Below, piece after piece: positions 1-7,359 of a stretch of 64,000 nt of DNA (position 1 is the first letter of the stretch; every line of letters begins with the position of its first letter). Location of the stretch: positions 1,054,001 through 1,118,000 of the forward strand of contig OZ252297.1 of NCBI GenBank assembly GCA_965250275.1, written 5' to 3'. The stretch is from G965250275 sp965250275 (GTDB lineage Bacteria > Pseudomonadota > Alphaproteobacteria > Rhodobacterales > Rhodobacteraceae). The notes beneath the pieces were generated by a model, which was not told the origin of the DNA, searched no databases, and was given only the letters and a program-made list of their open reading frames with translations. The position numbers were made by a program, and so were the translations under genes.

Positions 1-561
1 TGGTACGGCTCGTCGCTCGAGTCGGCTAAGCGTCTGTGCCCCGAGACAGTGCGGCTTGTGGAAAGCCTCCCCAATGTCAAAGGGGCAATGTTCGCCATGT
101 TGCCACCGGGCGCACGGCTCGTTCGGCACCGCGACCCGTTCGCCGGATCGCTGCGGTATCACATGGGGTTGGAGACCCCCAATGACGACGGCTGCTATAT
201 CGACGTGGACGGCACGCCTTATTCCTGGCGCGACGGTGAAGTCGTGATGTTCGACGAAACCTATATCCACCATGCCGAAAACACGACGGATAAGAACAGG
301 ATTGTTCTGTTCCTCGATATCAAGCGTCCGGTCTGGTTCAAACCCGTCGATTGGATCAACACGCTCTTTTCCAACGTGGTCATGGCGGCTTCGGCCACCA
401 AGAACATGGAAGGCGACAAAGTTGGCGCGGTGAACAAGGCCTTTGGTGCGATCTTCCGCGTGCGCACATTCGGCAAACGTATCAAAGCCTGGAACCGCAC
501 CGTCTATTATGCGCTCCAATATGGCCTTTACGCGCTGATCATCTGGCTGATCTTTTTCTGA
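1..561 (+). CDS. lpxO: Aspartyl/asparaginyl beta-hydroxylase family, LpxO-like lipid A hydroxylase (5' end missing)
   Basis: The reading frame is open from the first base of the window, so the gene starts upstream; 186 residues and the stop are visible. The fold is an Fe(II)/2-oxoglutarate dioxygenase. RHRDPFAGSLRYHMGL carries the HxD metal pair, YSWRDGEVVMFDETYIHH carries the distal His, and KNRIVLFLD holds the Arg that should bind 2-oxoglutarate. These blocks match the LpxO branch, which hydroxylates the secondary acyl chain of lipid A at the inner membrane. A hydrophobic C-terminal segment (YALQYGLYALIIWLIFF) is a probable membrane anchor. The family is clear; the lipid A substrate is inferred from the sequence blocks. 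A general peptide Asp/Asn hydroxylase is the alternative. Confidence 0.8.
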   Translation, partial: WYGSSLESAKRLCPETVRLVESLPNVKGAMFAMLPPGARLVRHRDPFAGSLRYHMGLETPNDDGCYIDVDGTPYSWRDGEVVMFDETYIHHAENTTDKNRIVLFLDIKRPVWFKPVDWINTLFSNVVMAASATKNMEGDKVGAVNKAFGAIFRVRTFGKRIKAWNRTVYYALQYGLYALIIWLIFF

Positions 562-569
562 GTCCCATC

Positions 570-590
570 GGGCGTCGCATTGCGGCGCCC
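570..590 (+). terminator. GC-rich hairpin just after the lpxO-like gene
   Basis: GGGCGTCGC and GCGGCGCCC form a 9-bp stem (one G.U pair) with a 3-nt loop, starting 9 bases after the stop codon. There is no T-run after it, so it may be a weak terminator or an mRNA 3'-end stabiliser. Confidence 0.4.
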
Positions 591-667
591 CTGCGGCAAT
601 TTCGCCCGATCTCTTGTGCTGCGAAATTGATCAGCACAAATGAATCCCAATTGTTTTCGCCTTTTGC

Positions 668-687
668 CCCCTTAACCCATTAAGGGG
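668..687. promoter_or_regulatory. Perfect 8-bp inverted repeat CCCCTTAA-N4-TTAAGGGG
   Basis: The dyad lies between the lpxO-like gene and the winged-helix regulator at 758, and is followed by TTCTTTTC on the plus strand. It could be a second terminator for the upstream gene or an operator, for example an autoregulatory site. The sequence alone does not decide. Confidence 0.4.
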
Positions 688-757
688 TTCTTTTCACTCT
701 CACGGTATTGCCTTTTCCATTTCAACTCCATGACTTCCGGAACCTGGACTTGCAGAT

Positions 758-1210
758 ATGGAACTGACAGACGAGGAAAAAACGATATTCCGGCTGCAGT
801 CGCGGTACGAGCAGGTCTGCAAAATGCTGGGATGGTCCACCGAATCTCGACAGATCGGGCGCGCATTGCTCGAAGCACCAGATGGCGAGGGCATGTCGGA
901 GCGTGCCATCGCGCGTGAGACACAGATTCCGAGGTCCACCGTCAAACGTAAGATCGACGTTATGATACAAAACATGCTGATCGAAAAAACCAACGACAAC
1001 ATCGTGATGACCGAAGTGGGCAAAGCTTTTCATGTGAAGGCCCATCGGGAAATCTGGCGGGTCGCGGCCGGGCAGCAGGTGGGGCTGTCCAAAGAATTGA
1101 TATATGTGCTCAGCCGCTTGCCGGAAAGGGCGGGTATTGACCTGAAGCGGCTGGCAGATGTTTCGTTTCCCGCGGACATTCCGCAGGAATTTTCAGTCAG
1201 GATCTGGTGA
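758..1210 (+). CDS. Winged-helix (MarR-like) transcriptional regulator
   Basis: 150 residues. Residues about 30-100 read as a winged helix: MSERAIARETQIPRSTVKRK fits helix-turn-helix plus recognition helix, followed by a wing ending NIVMTEVGKAF. The N-terminal helix (EEKTIFRLQSRYEQVC) and C-terminal helices would make the dimer interface, as in MarR-type proteins. No ligand pocket or cysteine switch can be recognised. It stands alone, with lpxO-like upstream and a small membrane protein downstream on the same strand but 272 bases away, so its target is unknown. The ATG at 758 is the first in-frame methionine of the conserved-looking region. Confidence 0.6.
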   Translation: MELTDEEKTIFRLQSRYEQVCKMLGWSTESRQIGRALLEAPDGEGMSERAIARETQIPRSTVKRKIDVMIQNMLIEKTNDNIVMTEVGKAFHVKAHREIWRVAAGQQVGLSKELIYVLSRLPERAGIDLKRLADVSFPADIPQEFSVRIW

Positions 1211-1482
1211 CCCGAAGTCAAGCGGTTCAATTCGGACCGCTTTGACATTTACAATCCCGTCGGTGCCATGCTTTCAGTTTGAGAGTGCGGAAATTCACTA
1301 ACTGACTGTAATCGCAATCAAACCCCGAGTTGAATGGGCGGCACCCAAGGTCCGGCTATTTGTTTCAGACGGCGTGCCTTGCTGTCCTCACGATTTGGGT
1401 GATGAAGCCGCACAGTCGCAGTGATCCTCCGTTCGGGTGCGCCATCTTCGTTGCGTGCGCTGGTATTGAGTTGAGGACGGAT

Positions 1483-1788
1483 ATGCGACCGATCAAAGGG
1501 AGCAATGACGGGCAGGAGACGCCGCAGACGCTGGCATCAGCCAAACCCGCGGCCAGTCCCATCCCACATCAACCGACCTCTTCGCAGGATGAGGCCGACG
1601 CTCGGCTTCTGGGTCCGCGGGTCCGCCTGCGCTGGGGTGCCGGGCCGAAACTCTACCAGATCATTGTCCTTGTGATGATTGCCCCGCCATTGCTGGCGCG
1701 GGCGATCGACTGGAGCGGTCCGAATTACTGGCTCATGGCCGCGATTTCGATTGTGATCGGGCTTGGGCTGATTTTGCTGCGACGCTAG
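1483..1788 (+). CDS. Small membrane protein, function unknown
   Basis: 101 residues from the ATG at 1483, chosen because GAGGACGG lies just upstream as a ribosome binding site. A longer in-frame form starting with TTG at 1330 has no such site and a low-complexity start. The first 50 residues are polar and rich in Ala, Pro and Gln; two hydrophobic helices follow (LYQIIVLVMIAPPLLARAI and YWLMAAISIVIGLGLILL), ending in Arg-Arg. I do not recognise a family. It is convergent with the membrane-anchored protein at 1793, with only 4 bases between the two stops. Confidence 0.5.
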   Translation: MRPIKGSNDGQETPQTLASAKPAASPIPHQPTSSQDEADARLLGPRVRLRWGAGPKLYQIIVLVMIAPPLLARAIDWSGPNYWLMAAISIVIGLGLILLRR

Positions 1789-1792
1789 ACAA

Positions 1793-2179
1793 TCACAGTC
1801 CGCACCGGTGCGGCAATCGCAGTCGATGGCTCAGGCTTCCATCGGACTTCAGCCGGCGGGCCTCGACGCATGCGGTGTCGGACAGGCTCCCGGAAATGGC
1901 GCCTTCAACCTCGGTCAGTTGCAGAGTCTGGCCGTCAGGCAATCTCAACTGGACCATAACGCCCATCTGGGTGTTGCTCGCCAGAGGGGAGACATCCAGA
2001 ACGTCCGCCGTGACATATTCGAGATGCTCATGACGCTCGGCGGAATTGAAGATCAATAGCGTTGCCATACCAATAACAAACACGCTGACAAGCCCGATCC
2101 CGAGACCCCAGCGGCTCAGGAAAACATAGGTGGTAACAGCGCGGTCGGGTCCGACGATTTTGGCGAGAAAGTCCAGCAT
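1793..2179 (-). CDS. Membrane-anchored protein of unknown function
   Basis: 128 residues. One transmembrane helix at about residues 23-45 (RWGLGIGLVSVFVIGMATLLIF) is preceded by a short cytoplasmic start. The rest (about 80 residues) would be outside the membrane and alternates in a beta-strand pattern (VMVQLRLPDGQTLQLTEVEG), with a Cys pair at DTACVEARR and PHRCGL that could form a disulfide. No family was recognised. It lies downstream of tpa on the same strand, but a strong terminator-like stem separates them, so it is probably transcribed separately. Confidence 0.5.
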   Translation of the reverse strand: MLDFLAKIVGPDRAVTTYVFLSRWGLGIGLVSVFVIGMATLLIFNSAERHEHLEYVTADVLDVSPLASNTQMGVMVQLRLPDGQTLQLTEVEGAISGSLSDTACVEARRLKSDGSLSHRLRLPHRCGL

Positions 2180-2233
2180 GCCGAGTGACTAACTCGCAGG
2201 TCAGACGGACGCAACTGCCGCTGGACGATCAGC

Positions 2234-2265
2234 AGATAAAACCAGACCCGATGATCGGGTCTGGT
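2234..2265 (-). terminator. Rho-independent terminator of tpa
   Basis: ACCAGACCCGAT (2241-2252) and ATCGGGTCTGGT (2254-2265) are perfect inverted 12-mers around one base. Read on the minus strand, the stem is followed by TTTTATCTG. It begins 12 bases after the tpa stop codon. Confidence 0.75.
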
Positions 2266-2277
2266 GATACAATTAAC

Positions 2278-3669
2278 CTAGCCAAAAACGCGGGTCAGCG
2301 CGCCGTCGAGGGCGTTTGTGATCTGGTCGATATGATCAGTCGTGGCAATCAGCGCGGGTGAGAAACACAGCGTGTTGTTCCGCCCGGGCACCGAGCGGTT
2401 GGTCACGCCGATGATCACCCCTTGCGCCATGCAGTCTGCGACAACCGCGCCCGCCAGTTTCTCATCAACCGGATCGCGCGACTCGCGGTCAGCCACCAGT
2501 TCGGCACCGCAGAAGAGACCCTTGCCCCGCACATCGCCAATCACAGCATGCTTGTTGGCCAGTTCGTTCAGGTTGTCGATCAGACGCGCGCCCATTGCTG
2601 TCGTGTTGTCCAGCAGGTTCTCGTCTTCGATGATCCGCATGTTTTCCAACGCGGCCGCAGGGCCGGCGGTGCACCCTCCGAAAGTGGAGATGTCGCGGAA
2701 ATAGTTCATCGGGTCGTCGGCATTGTCCTTGAACTTGTCAAAGACGCCTTCGGTCGTAACCAGACAGGCAATCGCCGCATACCCGGACGCAACACCTTTG
2801 GCCATGGTGACCATGTCCGGTTTGATGCCGTAGTGCTGATAGCCAAACCAGGTTCCGGTCCGGCCCACGCCACACACAACCTCGTCAATATGCAGCAAGA
2901 CGTCATACTTCGTGCAGATCTCTTGCACCCGCTCCCAATAGCCATCGGGCGGCGTGATCACGCCCCCACCAGCAGTGACGGGTTCAAGGCAAAGGGCGCC
3001 GACAGTATCCGGGCCTTCTTCCAGAATGACCTTCTCGATTTGATCCGCGGCCCATACACCGTAGTTCTCCACGGGCGCACCGTCTTGTTCGTGCCGGCGA
3101 TACTCCAGGCAGTGCGGAACCCGCACGAAACCGGGGGTAAAGGGGCCGTATTGGGCATTCCGTTCGTCCTGTCCTCCGGCAGAGAGCGCGCCAATCGTCG
3201 TGCCGTGATAGTCGCGGTCTCGATAAAGGACTTTGTGCTTTTTGCCGCCGTACTTCGCATGGGCGATCTGGCGCACCATCTTGAAGGCCTTCTCGTTCGC
3301 CTCCGAACCCGAGTTGCAATAGTAGACCCGGCTCATGCCCGGCATCTTCGAGATCAGCTTTTCCGCAAACAGCGCGCCAGGAATGGACCCTGCGGCGCCG
3401 GCGAAATAGTTCAGCTTCACCAACTGGTCGCGCACGGCGTTGGCGATGCTTTCGCGGCCGTAGCCGACATTTACGGTCCAGACACCGCCGGACACTGCGT
3501 CCAGATGCTCTTTGCCCTTTTGATCCCAGACGTGGATGCCCTTGCCTTCGACGATGATCCGAGGGTCCGTGGTCTCAAACGGCTTGTGCTGGATGAGGTG
3601 GTGCCAGACATGCGCCTTGTCGGCATCAACCACATGGCTGATATCGTTTTCGGTGAACGTGCCGTCCAT
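2278..3669 (-). CDS. tpa: Taurine--pyruvate aminotransferase
   Basis: 463 residues, a class III PLP aminotransferase. YYCNSGSEANEKAFKM is the cofactor phosphate-binding segment, LLHIDEVVCGVGRTG the Asp that contacts the pyridine nitrogen, and TMAKGVASGY holds the Schiff-base lysine. The start (HVVDADKAHVWHHLIQHKPF) and overall length match bacterial Tpa, which moves the amino group of taurine to pyruvate, giving sulfoacetaldehyde and alanine. The call is strengthened by the tauABC importer 1.8 kb away. It is divergent from an FAD oxidoreductase, with a 197-base shared promoter region. Other omega-aminotransferases are the alternative, but context favours taurine. No sulfoacetaldehyde acetyltransferase (xsc) is in the window. 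Confidence 0.88.
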   Translation of the reverse strand: MDGTFTENDISHVVDADKAHVWHHLIQHKPFETTDPRIIVEGKGIHVWDQKGKEHLDAVSGGVWTVNVGYGRESIANAVRDQLVKLNYFAGAAGSIPGALFAEKLISKMPGMSRVYYCNSGSEANEKAFKMVRQIAHAKYGGKKHKVLYRDRDYHGTTIGALSAGGQDERNAQYGPFTPGFVRVPHCLEYRRHEQDGAPVENYGVWAADQIEKVILEEGPDTVGALCLEPVTAGGGVITPPDGYWERVQEICTKYDVLLHIDEVVCGVGRTGTWFGYQHYGIKPDMVTMAKGVASGYAAIACLVTTEGVFDKFKDNADDPMNYFRDISTFGGCTAGPAAALENMRIIEDENLLDNTTAMGARLIDNLNELANKHAVIGDVRGKGLFCGAELVADRESRDPVDEKLAGAVVADCMAQGVIIGVTNRSVPGRNNTLCFSPALIATTDHIDQITNALDGALTRVFG

Positions 3670-3708
3670 GACTGAGTCCTTTCCGAGATACTAGACGTGA
3701 GAATCGGT

Positions 3709-3733
3709 TCACATCGGCGTCTTCCGGATGTGA
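3709..3733. promoter_or_regulatory. Interrupted dyad TCACATC-N11-GATGTGA between tpa and the FAD oxidoreductase
   Basis: Perfect 7-bp inverted arms sit in the divergent intergenic region, 40 bases upstream of the tpa start. The half-sites are 18 bases apart centre to centre, close to two helical turns, which suits a dimeric regulator. No regulator gene is adjacent. Confidence 0.35.
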
Positions 3734-3866
3734 CCAACAGACAACAGCTTGAAATCGGGCGCCGCAATAGGGCCAGATCCCGTTCCTGATTATCGCCAGA
3801 GCAAGCGTTTCTTGGAAATCGCCGTACCCTCTGCAAGGCTTGTCTCAGGATAGCACAGGCGCAGCG

Positions 3867-5159
3867 ATGCACGAGAAAGATTTCACACCATTTTGGCCCG
3901 TAACGGCTCCGGCACCCCCGCAAACCGAGGCGCTGCGAGAGGACATCAACTGCGATGTCGTTGTGGTCGGGGCCGGGTTTACCGGATTGCGCGCGGCCCT
4001 GGATTTGGCTGAAAGCGGCAGCGATGTCGTGGTGCTCGAAGCGGGTGAAATCGGGCACGGGGCCTCCGGCCGCAACGGCGGGCAGGTCAACCCGATGCTG
4101 CCGGTGCAGGTGCCGGAGGATCTGAGAAAGGCGGTTGGCGACCGTTACTTTGAACGCATGGCGGAGGTGTCGTTGCAGTCCGCAGATGATCTGTTTGACC
4201 TGATCAAATCATACCAGATCCCCTGCGAAGCGCGTCGACATGGCTGGTTGCGCGTCAATCACACTGAAGCGATGCGGGTGTCTGCCGAATCTGCAGCGCG
4301 CGCGTGGAACGCCCATGGCGCAGATTTTGAGTTTCTGGGAGCGGAAGACACCCGACGGCTGACCGGGGCGCCCGGCTATCGGTCGGCGGTTCTGTCGCGG
4401 CGCGGCGGCGCTGTGCAGCCCTTGGCATTGGTGCGTGGTCTCGCGCGCGTCGCACTGTCCGCAGGTGCCCGAATTTTCAGCAAATCATCGGTGACCACCA
4501 AAAAAAGGACGGCCTCGGGCTGGGAACTTACGGCGAATGGGCATCGCGTCAACGCGCAGGTCGTGATCATCGCCACCAACGGGTACACGGGTGCGCTGGT
4601 CCCGGGGCTGAGGTCTTCGATCATGCCGCTGATCTCGATCCAGATGGGCACAGATCCGCTCCCGGACGACAAGATCGCCAGCATTTTGCCTGAAGGGCAA
4701 ACCATCTCGGACACCCGCCGTCTGATCATGTACGCGCGCAAAGAACCAGGGAATCAGATGTTGTTCGGTGCCATCGGGTTTCGCCGCCTGAATGGGGGAA
4801 TCGGTGGCATCAACTGGATGCTCCGCGATGCAGCACGGGTCTTTCCTTCGCTTTCAGGCGTTTCATGGCGTTACTTTTGGGGCGGGCAGATCGCCTGGAC
4901 GCCAGAAAGGGTCCCACATTTGCACGAGCCGGAACCTGGTCTGCTGATCGGGTTGGGGTACAACGGGCGTGGTGTTGCCATGTCGATGGTCATGGGGCGT
5001 GTCTTGGCCCGACGTGCCATGGGTGCCGCGCCTGAAACGCTGCCGTTTCCGGTTTCTGCAATTCGCCCGTTTGCGTTTCGAAATATCCAACTTATGGGTG
5101 CGGGATTGGCGATGTCGTGGCTTAAGGTTCGGGATCAACGCGAATGGGCGCGCGGATAA
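3867..5159 (+). CDS. FAD-dependent amine/amino-acid oxidoreductase (DAO family, PuuB-like)
   Basis: 430 residues from the ATG at 3867; a TTG nine codons earlier is possible but less likely. CDVVVVGAGFTGLRAALDLA is the dinucleotide-binding motif, followed by VVVLEAGEIGHGASGRNGGQ, the second FAD block typical of glycine-oxidase/gamma-glutamylputrescine-oxidase relatives. The C-terminal block LLIGLGYNGRGVAMSMVMGR closes the FAD domain. It should oxidise a primary or secondary amine, releasing an aldehyde or keto acid and hydrogen peroxide or reduced carrier. It is divergent from tpa and 275 bases ahead of tauA on the same strand, so an amine related to taurine is a reasonable guess, but the substrate cannot be read from the sequence. 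Confidence 0.75.
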   Translation: MHEKDFTPFWPVTAPAPPQTEALREDINCDVVVVGAGFTGLRAALDLAESGSDVVVLEAGEIGHGASGRNGGQVNPMLPVQVPEDLRKAVGDRYFERMAEVSLQSADDLFDLIKSYQIPCEARRHGWLRVNHTEAMRVSAESAARAWNAHGADFEFLGAEDTRRLTGAPGYRSAVLSRRGGAVQPLALVRGLARVALSAGARIFSKSSVTTKKRTASGWELTANGHRVNAQVVIIATNGYTGALVPGLRSSIMPLISIQMGTDPLPDDKIASILPEGQTISDTRRLIMYARKEPGNQMLFGAIGFRRLNGGIGGINWMLRDAARVFPSLSGVSWRYFWGGQIAWTPERVPHLHEPEPGLLIGLGYNGRGVAMSMVMGRVLARRAMGAAPETLPFPVSAIRPFAFRNIQLMGAGLAMSWLKVRDQREWARG

Positions 5160-5434
5160 TCATCGAAACTGGACCTATCTTTGGGAACTGTCTGGTCATA
5201 TCATCTGCGCGCGTCCAATCGTCACCATTTGCCGCAGCCGGAACAGCGGAAGCCTTCGGCTGAAACCGCCGACATGCTCGGGGATCGAAACAAAGCGAGG
5301 GGTTGCAAAGCGGCTCAGGCCTTTTGCAGCCGGTTGTCGTAAAACACGGGTCTGTTAGCCTGCTTCAGGTATGACCAAAAAAACGAAACGCGCGTCAAAG
5401 AACGTGCAACAATGAACCAAACTGGGAGTCTACT

Positions 5435-6436
5435 ATGATCAAAAAACCTATCACATCACTGGTGGCCGGCGCGGCGATGGCCTTGTCCGCACAAGCCGCT
5501 GCCGCTATGGACGAACTGACGGTGGCTTACTTCCTGGAGTGGCCGATGCCGTTCCTGGCTGCCAAGGCTGACGGTTCTTACGACGAAGCGCTGGGCATGC
5601 CTGTGAAGTGGGTCAGCTTTGAAACCGGAACCGCGATGAGCGCGGCGATGGCCTCCGGCGATGTGCAGATTGCGGTCAGCCAGGGCGTGCCGCCCTTTGT
5701 GGTTGCCGCCAGTGCGGGTCAGGACCTGCAGGTGATCGACGTGGCGGTTAGCTACTCGGACAATGACAACTGCGTCGTGAAAACGGATCTAGAAGTCGAC
5801 AAAGACTCGGCCGGTGAGCTGGCAGGCAAGAAAGTGGCCGTGCCACTGGGAACCGCCGCGCACTATGGTTTCCTGCGTCAGATGGACCATTTCGGCATCG
5901 ATCTTGCCTCGCTGGACATCGTTGACATGGCTCCGCCAGAAGGTGCGGCAGCGCTGGCACAGGGTGCTGTTGACTTCGCATGCGGGTACGGCGGTGGTTT
6001 GGGCCGTATGAAAGAGCACGGCAACGTGCTGTTGACAGGCGCCGAGAAGGAAGAGCTGGGCATTCTGGTTTTTGACGTCACTTCGGCGCCAGCCAGCTTT
6101 GTCGCAGAAAACGGTGACATCGTTTCGACCTTCCTGCAGGTGACTGCAGATGCAAACGAGAAGTGGAACTCCGGCGCGGGTGGCGATGAAATGCTTGCCG
6201 TGATCGCCAAGGAATCCGGCATGGACATGGATGCCGCCAAGAGCGCGATTTCCACCATGAAGTTTCCTTCCGTTGACGAGCAACTGTCCGAGAAGTGGCT
6301 GGGCGGCAATGCGCAGACCTTCATGAAAGGTGTGGCAGACGTGTTCGTGACAGCAGGCAGCATCGACAGCGCATTGGACAGCTACGTCAATGCGGTGAAC
6401 GCTGAGCCTCTGAATACGGCTGCGGCGTCCAACTAA
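5435..6436 (+). CDS. tauA: Taurine ABC transporter, periplasmic binding protein
   Basis: 333 residues with a Sec signal peptide (MIKKPITSLVAGAAMALSAQ, cleavage near AQAAAAMDE). GGGAG lies 8 bases before the ATG. The mature part opens with LTVAYFLEWPMPF, and the pattern GKKVAVPLGTAAHYG plus the hinge regions place it in the SsuA/TauA/NMT1 binding-protein family. It would capture taurine in the periplasm and deliver it to TauC. It heads tauA-tauB-tauC. A strong hairpin follows the gene, which fits the usual need for more binding protein than membrane components. Substrate assignment rests on the neighbouring tpa. Confidence 0.85.
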   Translation: MIKKPITSLVAGAAMALSAQAAAAMDELTVAYFLEWPMPFLAAKADGSYDEALGMPVKWVSFETGTAMSAAMASGDVQIAVSQGVPPFVVAASAGQDLQVIDVAVSYSDNDNCVVKTDLEVDKDSAGELAGKKVAVPLGTAAHYGFLRQMDHFGIDLASLDIVDMAPPEGAAALAQGAVDFACGYGGGLGRMKEHGNVLLTGAEKEELGILVFDVTSAPASFVAENGDIVSTFLQVTADANEKWNSGAGGDEMLAVIAKESGMDMDAAKSAISTMKFPSVDEQLSEKWLGGNAQTFMKGVADVFVTAGSIDSALDSYVNAVNAEPLNTAAASN

Positions 6437-6452
6437 GGACCAATGTCAAACT

Positions 6453-6479
6453 GGCAAGGCGGCCGACAGTCGCCTTGCC
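6453..6479 (+). promoter_or_regulatory. Intercistronic hairpin between tauA and tauB
   Basis: GGCAAGGCG and CGCCTTGCC form a perfect 9-bp stem with a 9-nt loop, 17 bases after the tauA stop. There is no T-run. It probably stabilises tauA mRNA or partly terminates, raising TauA relative to TauBC. Confidence 0.55.
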
Positions 6480-6552
6480 TCTTACATTTGACGCCTCTGC
6501 TTTTGGGCGGAACGAAAGGCGCAATTCCACCCCGATTTGAACAGGTTGCCCA

Positions 6553-7359
6553 ATGACTGGTTTGTCCATTGAAAACATATCTATGCGGTTCGACCTGCCC
6601 AACGGTTCCTCGGTGCAGGCGCTCAAGGACGTCACGCTGCACCTGAAAGAAGGGGAACTGATGAGCGTGCTCGGCCCTTCAGGCTGCGGCAAGACCACCC
6701 TTCTCAATATCTTGGCGGGGTTTCTGGCACCCACCGAAGGCAAAATTGTGATGAACGGCCACGAAGTGCATGGTCCGGACGCCGAAAGGGGCATGGTCTT
6801 CCAGCAAGGCGCCCTGTTCGAATGGATGAGCGTGCGCGACAATGTCGGCTTCGGCCCCTCCATGAAGGGCATGCCGAAACTCGACAAGGCCGAGATCGTG
6901 GATCACCTCCTTGATGTCGTGGGTCTGCAGGATTTCAAGGAAAAGGCCGTCTATGAGCTCTCCGGCGGCATGCAGCAGCGTGTGGCGCTGGCGCGATGTC
7001 TGGCGAACGATCCTGATGTCATCCTGATGGACGAACCGCTGGGCGCGCTTGACGCGCTGACGCGGGAAAAAATGCAATCCCTCGTCCTCAAACTCTGGAA
7101 AGAGACCGGCAAGACGATCATTCTGATCACCCACTCCGTTGAAGAAGCGCTTCTGTTGGGCGAACGCCTGCTGGTGATGGCACCCCGTCCCGGGCGCATT
7201 CACAAAGAGTACCGTCTTCCCTTTGCAGATTTGGGCGTCGGCGCGGATCTGCGCGAAGTCAAGAAACACCCTGACTACGCGCCAACCCGAGAGGAAATTC
7301 TCAACATGATCTGGAACATGGAAGAAGAGATCATGGGTCGGACGGAGGCAGCAGAATGA
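6553..7359 (+). CDS. tauB: Taurine ABC transporter, ATP-binding protein
   Basis: 268 residues, the normal length for the nitrate/sulfonate/taurine ATPases. Walker A is GPSGCGKTT (residues about 39-47), the Q-loop is MVFQQGALFEW, the signature LSGGMQQRVALARCLA, Walker B VILMDEPLGALD and the H-switch ILITHSVEEAL. It acts as a cytoplasmic dimer that drives TauC. The stop codon overlaps the start of tauC (ATGA), so translation is coupled. Confidence 0.9.
   Translation: MTGLSIENISMRFDLPNGSSVQALKDVTLHLKEGELMSVLGPSGCGKTTLLNILAGFLAPTEGKIVMNGHEVHGPDAERGMVFQQGALFEWMSVRDNVGFGPSMKGMPKLDKAEIVDHLLDVVGLQDFKEKAVYELSGGMQQRVALARCLANDPDVILMDEPLGALDALTREKMQSLVLKLWKETGKTIILITHSVEEALLLGERLLVMAPRPGRIHKEYRLPFADLGVGADLREVKKHPDYAPTREEILNMIWNMEEEIMGRTEAAE

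Noticed and set aside
2422..3675. 417-codon plus-strand frame opposite tpa
   Set aside because: It is a mirror of the high-GC third-position pattern of tpa; the composition is rich in His, Arg and Gly with no domain, and tpa has all its catalytic motifs.
5169..5178. CTGGACCTAT resembling a TauR half-site (CTGGACTTAA as I recall it)
   Set aside because: It is a single copy with two mismatches and no second repeat nearby, and it lies over 250 bases before tauA.
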